A stretch of 64,000 nt of DNA from PALSA-505 sp036267135 (GTDB lineage Bacteria; Actinomycetota; Actinomycetes; Streptosporangiales; Streptosporangiaceae). Under the pieces are notes generated by a model. The model had not been told where the DNA came from and searched no databases. It saw only the letters and a list, made by a program, of their open reading frames with translations. Below are positions 34,823 to 43,695 of the stretch, in pieces. The DNA lies in assembly GCA_036267135.1 (NCBI GenBank), contig DATAWQ010000106.1, positions 27,932 to 91,931 on the forward strand, written 5' to 3'. Position numbers and translations under genes: made by a program. Position 1 is the stretch's first letter. Every line of letters begins with the position of its first letter.

Positions 34823-35806
34823 TTACTGGTTGCCGGGGTTGCCCGTCCAGTGCTGGAACCCGGCGGGGATGGTGACGAGAGTCTTGGCGATGTTGGCCCG
34901 GGTCGGCGGCAGCCAGCTCACGTCGGTCACCGACGAGGAGGTGTACCGGGCTGCGCTCCCCCCGTAGGTGGTGGTGGCCCCGTAAATCCGGACCGGCAGG
35001 TAGGTCGTGGGGTTGACGTACCAGGTCCAATCGGCCTTGACCCACTTCGCGTGGACGACCATGCCGTACGCCGGCGACAGCCGGACCGTCACCGGGCGGC
35101 CGGTGATCCTGATGGTCTCCTGGCCATCCACCCGGACGTGGCCGGTCACGCTGGCCACCCCGCAGGCCAGGGTGGCGTGGACGAACGACGACCAGTGCGG
35201 CTCTGTGGGCGGCGGGCCGCCCATGGTCAGCGCGGCCTGCTTCGAGCAGGCACTCGGCGGCTCTTCCTGAACCGGTGACAAGCTGTACCGGTGGTTGAAG
35301 TACGTGACGTACGCGTCGCTGAGCCGACCGTGTACGAGCGTGGTGCCGTCGGTCAGAAAAGGCTCGGAACCGCCGTGGTGCGTACACCACCCGCGGGCCG
35401 TCGCGTGGCCGCAAGATGCCCCGGTGAACTCCTCGAACAGGCCTTGGCGGCCGTAAGACCAGGTCGTGGTGTCCCCCCAGTTCCCGGAGGTCTGCCCGTG
35501 GAAGACCCGCTGCTCGTTGTCGAACGCGCTCTCCACGTGCCGCACCACGTACGCGACCGTTTGGGCTTTGGCTACCCCGGTGCCGGCCGTGGCCGGACCG
35601 CCGCCGGGCAGCGTCTGGCTGAGCAGCACGCCGACGGCCAGTGCCGCGCAGGCGAAGGTGCCACCGGCCTGCCAGCGCCGCCGCTGCCGGGCCCGCCCCC
35701 TGGCCACGATCGCCGACACCGGCAGATCCATATGCACGCCGCCCAGCGCGTCCCGCGCCCGGCTGAGCCGTCCGTGGACTGGCGTCTGTGCTTCGTGATC
35801 GTTCAT
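34823..35806 (-). CDS. Membrane-anchored protein paired with ECF sigma factor
   Basis: A 327-residue protein: about 45 cytoplasmic residues, one membrane segment (GGTFACAALAVGVLLSQTLP), and a 260-residue outside domain with six Cys in the mature part and CGHATARGWCTHHGG. Its ATG overlaps the sigma-factor stop (TGATG). Position and topology fit an anti-sigma-like sensor, though I see no zinc anti-sigma motif (HxxxCxxC). The outside domain is of unknown family, with a LolA/RseB-like feel near the end. Confidence 0.6.
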   Translation of the reverse strand: MNDHEAQTPVHGRLSRARDALGGVHMDLPVSAIVARGRARQRRRWQAGGTFACAALAVGVLLSQTLPGGGPATAGTGVAKAQTVAYVVRHVESAFDNEQRVFHGQTSGNWGDTTTWSYGRQGLFEEFTGASCGHATARGWCTHHGGSEPFLTDGTTLVHGRLSDAYVTYFNHRYSLSPVQEEPPSACSKQAALTMGGPPPTEPHWSSFVHATLACGVASVTGHVRVDGQETIRITGRPVTVRLSPAYGMVVHAKWVKADWTWYVNPTTYLPVRIYGATTTYGGSAARYTSSSVTDVSWLPPTRANIAKTLVTIPAGFQHWTGNPGNQ

Positions 35807-36375
35807 CAGTGATCTCCTGTTTCCGCCAGCGAGGCCGGTACCAGACGGCGACCTCCGCCGCCCGGCGCCCCTCGCCAGCCCCCGATCGCGGCGTCGCCGC
35901 GCAGCGTGCCAAGGGCCCGGTGCAGGTGCGAGCTGACCGTGCCGGGTGAGATGCCCAGCGTCTGGGCCGTCGTCTCGTTGTCCAGGTCGAGCAGCAGCCG
36001 CAGCGCGACCACCTGCCGTTGCCGGACCGGAAGCCGCCGCAACGCGGTCACCATCGAGCGGTCCAGCGTGGACAGCAGGTCGGCGGCTCCCGCCGTGTCA
36101 TAGCCGTCCAGGCTGGTTTCCCTCCGGCGCCGCCGCCACCAGGACACGTGGGTGTTCAGCGCGGTCTTGATCACCCAGGCCCGCGGGGCCGGGTGATCGC
36201 GCACGGTGCGCCAGCCCGTCCAGGCCCGGGTGAAACCCTCCGCGACCAGGTCCTCGGCCAGCGCCAGGTTTCCCACGTTGAGCAGCACGATGCGCAGGCA
36301 CTCATCCCGGGTTGCCTCGTAGAACTCGGCGAACTCCGTCTGCTTGGACTTCACGCCTGCAAAACGCCCCAGCAT
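35806..36375 (-). CDS. ECF RNA polymerase sigma factor, SigE/SigM-like
   Basis: 189 residues from ATG 36375 (AAGGGA 7 bases upstream). Region 2 is LNVGNLALAEDLVAEGFTRAWTGW, region 4 is LPVRQRQVVALRLLLDLDNE followed by GISPGTVSSHLHRALGTL. It directs RNA polymerase to a small regulon, probably including the membrane partner and the lysyl-oxidase-like gene downstream. No autoregulated promoter motif is obvious upstream. Confidence 0.9.
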   Translation of the reverse strand: MLGRFAGVKSKQTEFAEFYEATRDECLRIVLLNVGNLALAEDLVAEGFTRAWTGWRTVRDHPAPRAWVIKTALNTHVSWWRRRRRETSLDGYDTAGAADLLSTLDRSMVTALRRLPVRQRQVVALRLLLDLDNETTAQTLGISPGTVSSHLHRALGTLRGDAAIGGWRGAPGGGGRRLVPASLAETGDH

Positions 36376-36545
36376 GCCAATCCCTTTACACCAATTTGCC
36401 GCCGCGCGCGAGGCCGGAATCCCGCTCATATCCGGAGAACTGGAACTATGCACGGGTAAGACTCGGATAGCCTGCTCGGCGTGAACCGCCGTGGAACGTC
36501 GTGGCCCAGGCGGCCGTCGGCGAGCACAGGCGCGGGGCCGCGCGG

Positions 36546-37619
36546 TTGAAAACGATCATCGTCGCGGGGGCGGTGGCACTGCTCATCGCGCTGTTCGGAA
36601 CGCCGCTGTTGATCAGGCTGATGCGGCAGCATGGCTATGGTCAGCCGATCCGGGTCGAGGGTCTCCGGTCGCACGAGACGAAACGGGGTACGCCCACCAT
36701 GGGCGGCGCGGTCTTCGTGATCGCGGCGCTCATCGGCTATGTGGCAGCGCACGCGGCGACCGACGATCCGTTTACGCCTTCGGGCGTCCTTGTGCTGCTG
36801 ATGATGACGGGCCTGGCCCTGGTCGGGTTCATAGACGACTATCTCAAGATCTTCCGGCAGACCAGTGTCGGGCTGCGCAGCCGGGCGAAGCTGGGCGGCC
36901 AGTTCATGGTGGCGGCTGTGTTCGCGGCGGAGGTGCTGCAGTATCCCGACAAAATCGGCCTGACGCCCGCTGACGCGCACCTATCGTTCCTGCGGGACTT
37001 CGGCCCGGCTATCGGCACGCTGCCGTTCGTCATCTGGGCAGTCATCATGGTGGTTGGCACCTCGAACGCCGTGAACCTGACCGACGGGCTGGATGGGCTG
37101 GCGACCGGCGCGACCATCCTGGTGCTGGCCGCCTACGTGCTCATCGGGATCTGGCAGGAGGGCAACGACTGCGCCGGCCCCGTGCTGCGGCAGTGCTATC
37201 AGGTGCGTGACCCGCTCGACCTGGCGGTGGTCGCGGCTGCGGTCCTCGGCGCCTGTATTGGGTACCTCTGGTGGAATGCGCCGCCCGCGAAGATCATCAT
37301 GGGGGACACCGGGTCGCTGGCCTTGGGCGGAGCGCTGGCCGGCCTTGCGATCTGCACCAAGACGCAGTTGCTGCTGATGATCCTCGGCGGCCTGTTCGTG
37401 ATCATCACCATGTCCGACGTGATTCAGGTGACCGTCTTCAAGGTAACCAGGATCAGAACCGGACAAGGGAAACGGGTCTTCAAGATGGCGCCGCTGCAGC
37501 ATCACTTCGAATTGCTCGGCTGGACGGACACGACGATCGTCATCAGGTTCTGGCTGATCTCCGGCCTGTGCGTGGCGCTCGGCCTCGCCATCTTCTACAC
37601 CGCCTGGCTGCAGACCTGA
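36546..37619 (+). CDS. mraY: MraY phospho-N-acetylmuramoyl-pentapeptide transferase, stand-alone copy
   Basis: A polytopic enzyme that makes lipid I from UDP-MurNAc-pentapeptide and undecaprenyl phosphate. SHETKRGTPTMGG, FIDDYLKIFRQ, NAVNLTDGLDGLATG, IIMGDTGSLALGG and PLQHHFELLGW are all intact. TTG 46 of this line (36546) aligns with the family start (KTIIVAGAVALL); GTG 36501 would add 15 residues, and neither has a strong ribosome site. It is not in a mur/fts cluster: neighbours are an ECF sigma factor and a reductase. Possibly a second, inhibitor-tolerant copy. Confidence 0.88.
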   Translation: MKTIIVAGAVALLIALFGTPLLIRLMRQHGYGQPIRVEGLRSHETKRGTPTMGGAVFVIAALIGYVAAHAATDDPFTPSGVLVLLMMTGLALVGFIDDYLKIFRQTSVGLRSRAKLGGQFMVAAVFAAEVLQYPDKIGLTPADAHLSFLRDFGPAIGTLPFVIWAVIMVVGTSNAVNLTDGLDGLATGATILVLAAYVLIGIWQEGNDCAGPVLRQCYQVRDPLDLAVVAAAVLGACIGYLWWNAPPAKIIMGDTGSLALGGALAGLAICTKTQLLLMILGGLFVIITMSDVIQVTVFKVTRIRTGQGKRVFKMAPLQHHFELLGWTDTTIVIRFWLISGLCVALGLAIFYTAWLQT

Positions 37620-37760
37620 CGCGCTCGACGCGTCATTCACCGGGAATGTCAGCGCCGCCAGCCAGAATTGGACCGGGTCGCCGTCGGCCGGTGAAAACTC
37701 GCCACGGGACAGGTCAACCAGTCTGACCGACCACCACGACCACCACCCGAAGGAGCCGCC

Positions 37761-38402
37761 ATGTCGCGCGTGCGCATCCACAACTTCTCGATCTCGCTCG
37801 ACGGGTTCGCCACCGGCGAGGGGCAGGCCGCCGACACGCCGTTCGGCCACGCCGGGCATCGGCTCCACGAGTGGATGTTCGCCACCCGGTTCGGCCGCCG
37901 CGAAGTCCTTGGCGAGTCAGGCGGCACCGAGGGTGTCGATCACGCGATGGCCGATCGGCACGGACCCGGGATCGGCGCGGAGATCATGGGCGCGGGCAAG
38001 TTCGGCCCTCCGGGCTGGCAGGACGACCCGCAGTGGCGCGGGTGGTGGGGTGACAACCCGCCGTTCCACACGCCGACGTACGTCCTGACCCACCGTCCGC
38101 GCCCGCCGCTGGAGATGGACGGTGGTACGACGTTCCACTTCCTGGACGCCGCGCCAGCGGATGCACTCGAGGTGGCGCGGGACGCAGCCGCCGGTCAGGA
38201 CGTCCGCATCGGCGGGGGTCCGACCATGATGCGCGCGTTCGTCGCCGCCGGTCTCGTCGACCACCTGCACGTCGTGCAGGTGCCGATCCTGCTCGGCCGC
38301 GGGGTTCGGCTGTGGGACGGCCTGGAGGGGCTGGAGCAGCAGTACGACGTGGAGGCGGTCTCGACCCCCGGCGGCGTCACCCACCTCACGTTCACCAGAT
38401 AA
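37761..38402 (+). CDS. RibD C-terminal-like dihydrofolate reductase family protein
   Basis: A 213-residue protein with AAGGAG 8 bases before ATG 37761. ISLDGFATGEGQ at the N terminus and DVRIGGGPTMMRAFVAAGLVDHLHVVQVPILLGRG near the end are family marks: NADPH-binding GGG and the closing LLGxG. Most members are reductases of unknown substrate, not riboflavin enzymes. Single transcription unit. Confidence 0.88.
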   Translation: MSRVRIHNFSISLDGFATGEGQAADTPFGHAGHRLHEWMFATRFGRREVLGESGGTEGVDHAMADRHGPGIGAEIMGAGKFGPPGWQDDPQWRGWWGDNPPFHTPTYVLTHRPRPPLEMDGGTTFHFLDAAPADALEVARDAAAGQDVRIGGGPTMMRAFVAAGLVDHLHVVQVPILLGRGVRLWDGLEGLEQQYDVEAVSTPGGVTHLTFTR

Positions 38403-38458
38403 CGGCTCCGGGCACCTGCTGTTCTGGCCGTTGATGTGCCCTTGCGAAAATTGTCAGC

Positions 38459-38836
38459 ATGGACGGACGCGCGTGTCCCTGCGGCCTGGGCGAGGACTAT
38501 GAGTCGTGCTGCGGGAGACTGCACGCAGGCGCATCTGCGCCGACCGCTGAGTTGCTGATGCGCGCCCGCTACAGTGCATTCGCCGTCGGGGACGCCGGTT
38601 ACCTCCTGCGCACCTGGCACCCGTCAGGCCGCCCGCAGACTCTCAGCCTGGACCCGGCACTGCGATGGACCCGCCTCGCCGTCCTGCAAACGCGCGACGG
38701 CGGACTCTTCGACTCCACTGGCACGGTGCAGTTCCGGGCCACGTACGTCCGGCAAGGGCAGCGTGGCGTCCTCGCGGAGACAAGCAGATTCGCCCGGCAA
38801 GGCCGACACTGGACCTACCTCGGCCCCATCGACTGA
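38459..38836 (+). CDS. YchJ family protein (SEC-C zinc motif)
   Basis: A 125-residue protein with the N-terminal metal-binding motif CPCGLGEDYESCCGRLH and the YchJ core LLMRARYSAFAVGDAGYLLRTWHPSGRP. Length is that of the family. The biochemical role is not known. A histidine phosphatase gene follows after 47 bases on the same strand. Confidence 0.9.
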   Translation: MDGRACPCGLGEDYESCCGRLHAGASAPTAELLMRARYSAFAVGDAGYLLRTWHPSGRPQTLSLDPALRWTRLAVLQTRDGGLFDSTGTVQFRATYVRQGQRGVLAETSRFARQGRHWTYLGPID

Positions 38837-38883
38837 ACGGCGCGCGGTTTCTGGGTGGATCCGTAGCTGGCAGGTGGGGCACG

Positions 38884-39447
38884 ATGGCCGGCGTGACACT
38901 GGTCTACCTGGTACAGCATGCGGACAAACGGCGTTCCCCTGGCGATCCGGGCCTGACCCAGCACGGACGCGAACAGGCGACGCGCACCGGCCGGTGGCTG
39001 GCTGGCCAGGACATCACGGCCCTGTGGACCAGCCCACTGCGCCGGGCGCAGCAGACCGCCGGTCACATCGCCGCGGCGACCAGGCTGACAGCCCACCGCG
39101 ACGCCCGGCTGGCCGAGCGGCTGAACTGGGACGGCAGTATCCCCCTCGACGCGTTCCTGGCGGTGTGGGCGCGCACTAGCCACGACCGTGACCTGGTACC
39201 CGCGGGCGGGCAGTCAGCCCGGCACGCTGGAGACCGGCTACAGGACTTCCTGGCTAGCCTGCAGCACCAGCCAGGCCCGGTCGCCGCGGTCACCCACGGC
39301 GGCGTCACCATCGAACTGCTGCGCAACCTACTCGGAGACGACGGCCTGCCGCCCGGTCTGCTCGCGGCGGGCATCCCACCGTGTGCGATCACCGCCATCG
39401 ACGGCCAGGATGCCGTCATGCTCGCTTCAGACACCCACCTGCGGTAA
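38884..39447 (+). CDS. Histidine phosphatase superfamily protein
   Basis: A 187-residue protein from ATG 38884. The N-terminal motif reads LVYLVQHADK where RHG is usual, so the canonical Arg is Gln; the phospho-acceptor His stays. SPLRRAQQTAGHIA and VTHGGVTIELL (second His) are normal. A QHA/QHAE form is characteristic of an actinobacterial sub-clade, so activity may be retained. Substrate unknown. Confidence 0.8.
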   Translation: MAGVTLVYLVQHADKRRSPGDPGLTQHGREQATRTGRWLAGQDITALWTSPLRRAQQTAGHIAAATRLTAHRDARLAERLNWDGSIPLDAFLAVWARTSHDRDLVPAGGQSARHAGDRLQDFLASLQHQPGPVAAVTHGGVTIELLRNLLGDDGLPPGLLAAGIPPCAITAIDGQDAVMLASDTHLR

Positions 39448-39564
39448 CCGTTCGCACCCGTGAGCACGGGGTTCGCTGACTGCGGCTGTCGGTGGCGCCT
39501 GCCAGACTGGCAGCATGCCCATGGGGGCGCACGATCGCTCGAACATGCACATAGCGAGGTGACA

Positions 39565-39879
39565 ATGATCCGGAACGTGGTGGTCGGCCGCCTGCGGCAG
39601 GCCACGGACCCCGCTCAGCGTGCGGCCGATGCTGCCCTTTTGCAGGAAGGCCTGGCGGGCATCGCCGCGCTCCGCTTTCCCGGGCTGCTGGCGATGCACG
39701 TGGGGGCCGACTCGGGACTGCGCGACGGCGGCTGGAGCTTCGCGATCACCAACGACTGGAGCGACGAGGACGCGTACCGGGTGTACGACGCCGACGACGA
39801 GCACAACCGGCTCCGCCGCGAGATCTTCGCCAAGATCTGCGACGACATCGCCCGCGTCCAGTTCCGCATCGACGCCTGA
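39565..39879 (+). CDS. Dabb (stress-responsive alpha/beta barrel) domain protein
   Basis: 104 residues from ATG 39565, preceded by GAGGTGA. MIRNVVVGRLRQATDPAQRA, then FPGLLAMHVGADSGLRDGGWSFAITNDWSDEDAYRVYDADDEHNRLR, the Dabb pattern with a central His-containing ferredoxin-like fold. Forms a dimeric barrel in known members. Function in this organism unknown. A dienelactone-hydrolase-like gene starts 50 bases later. Confidence 0.82.
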   Translation: MIRNVVVGRLRQATDPAQRAADAALLQEGLAGIAALRFPGLLAMHVGADSGLRDGGWSFAITNDWSDEDAYRVYDADDEHNRLRREIFAKICDDIARVQFRIDA

Positions 39880-39929
39880 TTTACCTGGACGCCGATTTAC
39901 ATATAACGACAGGAAGGGGACCGCCAGCC

Positions 39930-40505
39930 ATGGCCGAGGTGTTGCTGTTCCATCACGCGCTCGGGCAGACACCGGGTTTCCTCGCCTTCGCCGACCAGAT
40001 CCGGGCCGGGGGACACACGGTGCACACCCCCGATCTCTACGACGGGCGAACGTTCGACAGCGTGGCGACCGGGGTGGACCACGCCCGCGAGATCGGGTTC
40101 GGGGAGATCATCGACCGGGGCGTCCGAGCCGCTGAGGCGCTGCCCGCCGCCTTGGTGTACGCCGGCAACTCGATGGGCGTGCTGTCCGCTCAGAAGCTGG
40201 CGCAGACCAGGCCGGGCGCCAAGGGCGCCCTGCTGCTGGAGTCCTGCGTCCCGGTGTCGGAGTTCGGGCCTGCGTGGCCGGACGACGTGCCGGTCCAGAT
40301 CCACGGCATGGACGCCGACCCCGAGTTCGCCGGCGAGGGCGACCTCGACGCAGCCCGCGAACTCGTCAAGCAGGCCAAGGACGCCGAACTTTTTCTGTAC
40401 TCAGGCGACCAGCACCTGTTCGCGGACAACTCGCTCCCGTCCTACGACCCGCCGGCCGCTGCGCTCCTCCTTCGCCGCATCCTCGACTTCCTCGCCGCTC
40501 GCTGA
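39930..40505 (+). CDS. Dienelactone hydrolase family protein
   Basis: A 191-residue alpha/beta hydrolase. The nucleophile elbow is YAGNSMGVLSA (G-x-S-x-G with Ser); GMDADPEF supplies the acid Asp, and SGDQHLFADNS the catalytic His. MAEVLLFHHALGQTPGFLAFAD is the family's usual opening. Ser replaces the Cys of true dienelactone hydrolase, so an esterase-like activity is more likely. Confidence 0.85.
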   Translation: MAEVLLFHHALGQTPGFLAFADQIRAGGHTVHTPDLYDGRTFDSVATGVDHAREIGFGEIIDRGVRAAEALPAALVYAGNSMGVLSAQKLAQTRPGAKGALLLESCVPVSEFGPAWPDDVPVQIHGMDADPEFAGEGDLDAARELVKQAKDAELFLYSGDQHLFADNSLPSYDPPAAALLLRRILDFLAAR

Positions 40506-40535
40506 CGATCGCTGACCGCGGCCGGTCGGTGCTGG

Positions 40536-40730
40536 TCACGGACGACGGGCGCAGCAGGTCGAGCCCGGCCACCGACCCACCGCCGCGGCCACCTCGGCGC
40601 GCTCCCGGCCGAGCAGCGATGAGCCGCCCGCCAGGAACCCCGGCACGTCGTAGAACGTGTCGGCGCCCTGGCCGTGCCGCTCGGCCAGCACGTCCCAGCG
40701 CTTCTGGTTGACCCGCACCCGCTCGTCCAT
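40536..40730 (-). pseudogene. Class I methyltransferase 5' remnant
   Basis: From ATG 40730 the frame reads MDERVRVNQKRWDVLAERHG... FYDVPGFLAGGSSLLGRERAEV, the N-terminal cap of a known class of SAM methyltransferases. Near 40585 the reading frame slips: VAGLDLLRPS, which would be motif I, is in another frame. Nothing of the catalytic domain follows. A decayed 5' end. Confidence 0.6.
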
Positions 40731-40850
40731 TCCAGCACCCTACGGGGCCGCCCGACTGGGGCGCGGGCTGGCCACCGGGACACCTTGGGGCAGGCTCCGG
40801 TGACGCTGGCCTCTGGCCGTCAATTCAGAAAATAGGTATAAGAGACGGTC

Positions 40851-41618
40851 ATGGATCTCTTTGACCTGTCCGGAAAGACAGCCGTGGTCACCGGTGGCAC
40901 CCGCGGCATCGGCCTGATGATCGCGCGCGGCCTGCTGCAGGCGGGCGCGCGGGTGTACATCAGCTCACGCAAACCCGAGGGCTGCGCCGCCGCCGAGCAG
41001 GAACTCAGCGCCTACGGGCCAGTCCACGCCATCCCGGCCAACGTGGCCACCGAAGCGGAGTGCCTGCGGCTGGCCGCCGAGGTCAGCCAGCGCGAGCCGT
41101 CGCTGCACGTGCTGGTCAACAACGCCGGGGCGACCTGGGGCGCACCGCTCGAGGAGTTCCCCGCCGAGGCCTGGGACAAGGTCACCGACCTCAACCTGAA
41201 GGCGCCGTTCTACCTGACCAGGGCGTTCCTGCCGTTGCTCGAAGCGGCCGGGACGCACGACGACCCGGCCAGGGTGATCAACATCGGCAGCATCGACGGG
41301 CTCCGTGTGTCGCAGTTGCCGACCTACGCCTACTCGGCCAGCAAGGCCGGGCTGCACCACCTGACCAGGGTGCTGGCCCGCGAGCTCGGCCCCCGGCACG
41401 TCACGGTCAACGCGATCGCCCCCGGGCCGTTCGAGTCGAAGATGATGGCGGCCACGCTGGAAGCGTTCGGCGAGGCGATCGCCGAGGCCGCCCCGCTGCG
41501 CCGGATCGGCCGGCCCGACGACATGGCTGGCGTCGCGATCTACCTGTCCTCCCGGGCGGGCGCCTATGTGACCGGCGCCGTCATCCCGGTGGACGGTGGC
41601 ATCGCCACCACGGTCTGA
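40851..41618 (+). CDS. SDR family oxidoreductase
   Basis: A 255-residue classical short-chain dehydrogenase. TGGTRGIGLMIA cofactor loop, VLVNNAGATWG, the catalytic Ser in NIGSIDG and YAYSASKAGLHHL, and a C-terminal GAVIPVDGG. The start MDLFDLSGKTAVVTGG is the type seen in glucose or 3-oxoacyl reductase-like members. No operon partner; substrate unknown. Confidence 0.92.
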   Translation: MDLFDLSGKTAVVTGGTRGIGLMIARGLLQAGARVYISSRKPEGCAAAEQELSAYGPVHAIPANVATEAECLRLAAEVSQREPSLHVLVNNAGATWGAPLEEFPAEAWDKVTDLNLKAPFYLTRAFLPLLEAAGTHDDPARVINIGSIDGLRVSQLPTYAYSASKAGLHHLTRVLARELGPRHVTVNAIAPGPFESKMMAATLEAFGEAIAEAAPLRRIGRPDDMAGVAIYLSSRAGAYVTGAVIPVDGGIATTV

Positions 41619-41633
41619 CCTGGAATGCCACCG

Positions 41634-42833
41634 CTACCGGTCGGCGGCCTCGGTGGTCCAGGTGAGATACGGCGGGTGCAGGCGAGCGCAGATCGGGTTG
41701 CCCTTCGCGTCGGTCAGCCGTACCCGCGCGACCAGCCGCAGGCCCGGGCGCAGGGCCTGCTCGATCAGGCTGGGATCGACATCAACGAGCCGGAGCTTGG
41801 CCCCGCGGAACAGTCGCAGCGTTCCGTCGCCAGGCACGTCGCCCCAGGCCAGGCCCAGATGGCGGTCGGTGCGGTCGCCCCGCACGAACGGGCCGCCGAA
41901 GTCGAAGCCGTCCTCGCCCCGCCGGACCTTGACTAGGACCTCCCAGCGGACCGAGGGCACATCGGCGGGCGCCGGCTCGGTGGCCAGCCAGGGCTGGCCG
42001 GGCATGAGCAGCGCGGAGCGGTCCTGGCTCTTGCCGTGCAGCGCGACGTGGATATTGCGGTGCGCCGGGCCGTCTGGTTCGGGCTGGCAGGTCAGCCCGG
42101 GCAGGTCGGTGCCGTCGATCCGCACGGTCATCTCGCCCACCACGGGTGCGGGGCGCCGGGCCGGCTGGCGCGGCGCCGGCGGGGCGACGCTCTGCTCGTA
42201 GGCGCGCCGCAGCCAGCCGATCACCTCGTCGTCGACCTCGCCGGGGGCGGTCAGCGCGATCCTGAGGTTGATCGTGCCGCTGCCGATGTTCCTGGCCACC
42301 CGCAGGCGGCCGCCGGGCTCGGTGCCCTCCAGCCGGAAGCCCAGATCCACCCGGCTCTTGGCCGTCGGCTGCACCACGGCGAACGTGCGGCCCGCAGAGA
42401 GCAGGGACACACAGGTCCGGCGCGCCACCACAGTCAGCGGCCCGAGTGCCGGCGCCGCGGCCAGCACCGCGTCGAGCACGGGGCGCAGGTGCGGCCGGTC
42501 GGCGTACTGGCCGGCGATCAGCTCGTCGGCGTCGCCGTCACCGGGCTCTGCGACCGGGACCGGGACCTGCGCCGGTGCGCCGGTGCGGTCGGGCGCTTCG
42601 GCTGCGTGGCGGCGTTCCACCTCGTCCTTGAGCCTGGGCCAGCTCGCGAAGCCGTACTCCCTGGCCAGGGCGAGCTGGGCAGCCGACAGCGTGACCGGGC
42701 CCGAGTTGGTATCGGCCGCGGCGGCGCGGAGCCGCTGCAGCGCGGATTCGTCGCCAGCCGCGGCGGCGCGGTGCAGCTCACGAGCCTGACGACGGAGCTG
42801 ATCCAGATGGGGGTGGGCGGGAAGCTGGGGCAC
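41634..42833 (-). CDS. Multidomain protein with DUF5655- and DUF5990-like regions
   Basis: A 399-residue protein. Residues 1-75 resemble the short helical start of actinobacterial ankyrin-type proteins (LSAAQLALAREYGFASWPRLKDEV). About 90-215 matches DUF5655 (LGPLTVVARRTCVSLLSAGRTFAVVQPTAKSRVDLGF). About 235-399 matches DUF5990 (RIDGTDLPGL... HVALHGKSQDRSALLMPGQPW, then VRWEVLVKVRRGEDG). Neither has a known activity; the proteins are cytoplasmic. The domain union may be a fusion of neighbours. Confidence 0.65.
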   Translation of the reverse strand: MPQLPAHPHLDQLRRQARELHRAAAAGDESALQRLRAAAADTNSGPVTLSAAQLALAREYGFASWPRLKDEVERRHAAEAPDRTGAPAQVPVPVAEPGDGDADELIAGQYADRPHLRPVLDAVLAAAPALGPLTVVARRTCVSLLSAGRTFAVVQPTAKSRVDLGFRLEGTEPGGRLRVARNIGSGTINLRIALTAPGEVDDEVIGWLRRAYEQSVAPPAPRQPARRPAPVVGEMTVRIDGTDLPGLTCQPEPDGPAHRNIHVALHGKSQDRSALLMPGQPWLATEPAPADVPSVRWEVLVKVRRGEDGFDFGGPFVRGDRTDRHLGLAWGDVPGDGTLRLFRGAKLRLVDVDPSLIEQALRPGLRLVARVRLTDAKGNPICARLHPPYLTWTTEAADR

Positions 42834-42978
42834 GGCGGTCTCCTCCGGAGCCGGGGCCCGCGTTCCAGGCTCGGGCGAAGACGGATCAGCCGTCCAGCGA
42901 GAAGCCTACGTCAACCAGCGGAGGTGGACTCAGTCCTTCCCGCGGACCCGGTGGTGCCCTCCCGCACCAAGCCCCAAT

Positions 42979-43695
42979 CTACCCCAGCCGGGCCCGCCCC
43001 TGGCCGGGCTGAGCCAGGCCGTGTTCGTATGCGAGCACGACCAGTTGCGCCCGGTCGCGCGCGTTCAGCTTGGTCATCGACCGGCTCACGTGCGTCTTCG
43101 CGGTCAGCGGGCTCACCGTCAGCTTGGTGGCGATCTCATCGTTGGACAGGCCCGCCGCGACCAGCGCGATGACCTCCCGCTCCCGGCTGGTGAGCGCGGC
43201 CACCCCAGGGTCCACGGTGGGTACCACGCTGGACCAGACCGGTCCCGGCAGGCGGGGGAGCGCGCCAGGATCTGCGGCGAACGCGGCGATGATCGAACGG
43301 GTCACGCCGGGGGACAGCAATGCGTCGCCGCGCGCCACCACCCGCACGGCCTGCAGCAGTTCTTCTGGTTCGACGTCCTTGACCAGAAACCCGCTGGCGC
43401 CGGCGCGCAGCGCGCCGAACACGCTCGCCTCGTCGTCGAACGTGGTCAGCACCACCACCCGTACCGAGCCGAGGGCCGGGTCGCCGGTGATCCGGCCCAG
43501 CGCGGTCAGGCCGTCCACCTCCGGCATACGCAGGTCCATCAGCACCACGTCGGGCCGCAGTTCGCGGGTGAGCGCGACCGCGACGCCCCCGTTGGCCGCC
43601 TCACCCACGATCGTGATGTCGTCAGCGGTCTCCAGCAGCATCCGGAAGCCCGCCCGCAGCAGCGCCTGATCATCAGCCAGCAGCACCCGGATCAT
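42979..43695 (-). CDS. NarL/LuxR-type response regulator
   Basis: A 238-residue regulator. Receiver: MIRVLLADDQALL, phospho-acceptor Asp in PDVVLMDLRMP, conserved Lys in GFLVKDVEPEEL. DNA-binding: ALTSREREVIALVAAGLSNDEIATKLTVSPLTAKTHVSRSM near the C terminus. ATG overlaps the upstream kinase stop (ATGA). Partner of the histidine kinase. Target genes not evident. Confidence 0.93.
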   Translation of the reverse strand: MIRVLLADDQALLRAGFRMLLETADDITIVGEAANGGVAVALTRELRPDVVLMDLRMPEVDGLTALGRITGDPALGSVRVVVLTTFDDEASVFGALRAGASGFLVKDVEPEELLQAVRVVARGDALLSPGVTRSIIAAFAADPGALPRLPGPVWSSVVPTVDPGVAALTSREREVIALVAAGLSNDEIATKLTVSPLTAKTHVSRSMTKLNARDRAQLVVLAYEHGLAQPGQGRARLG

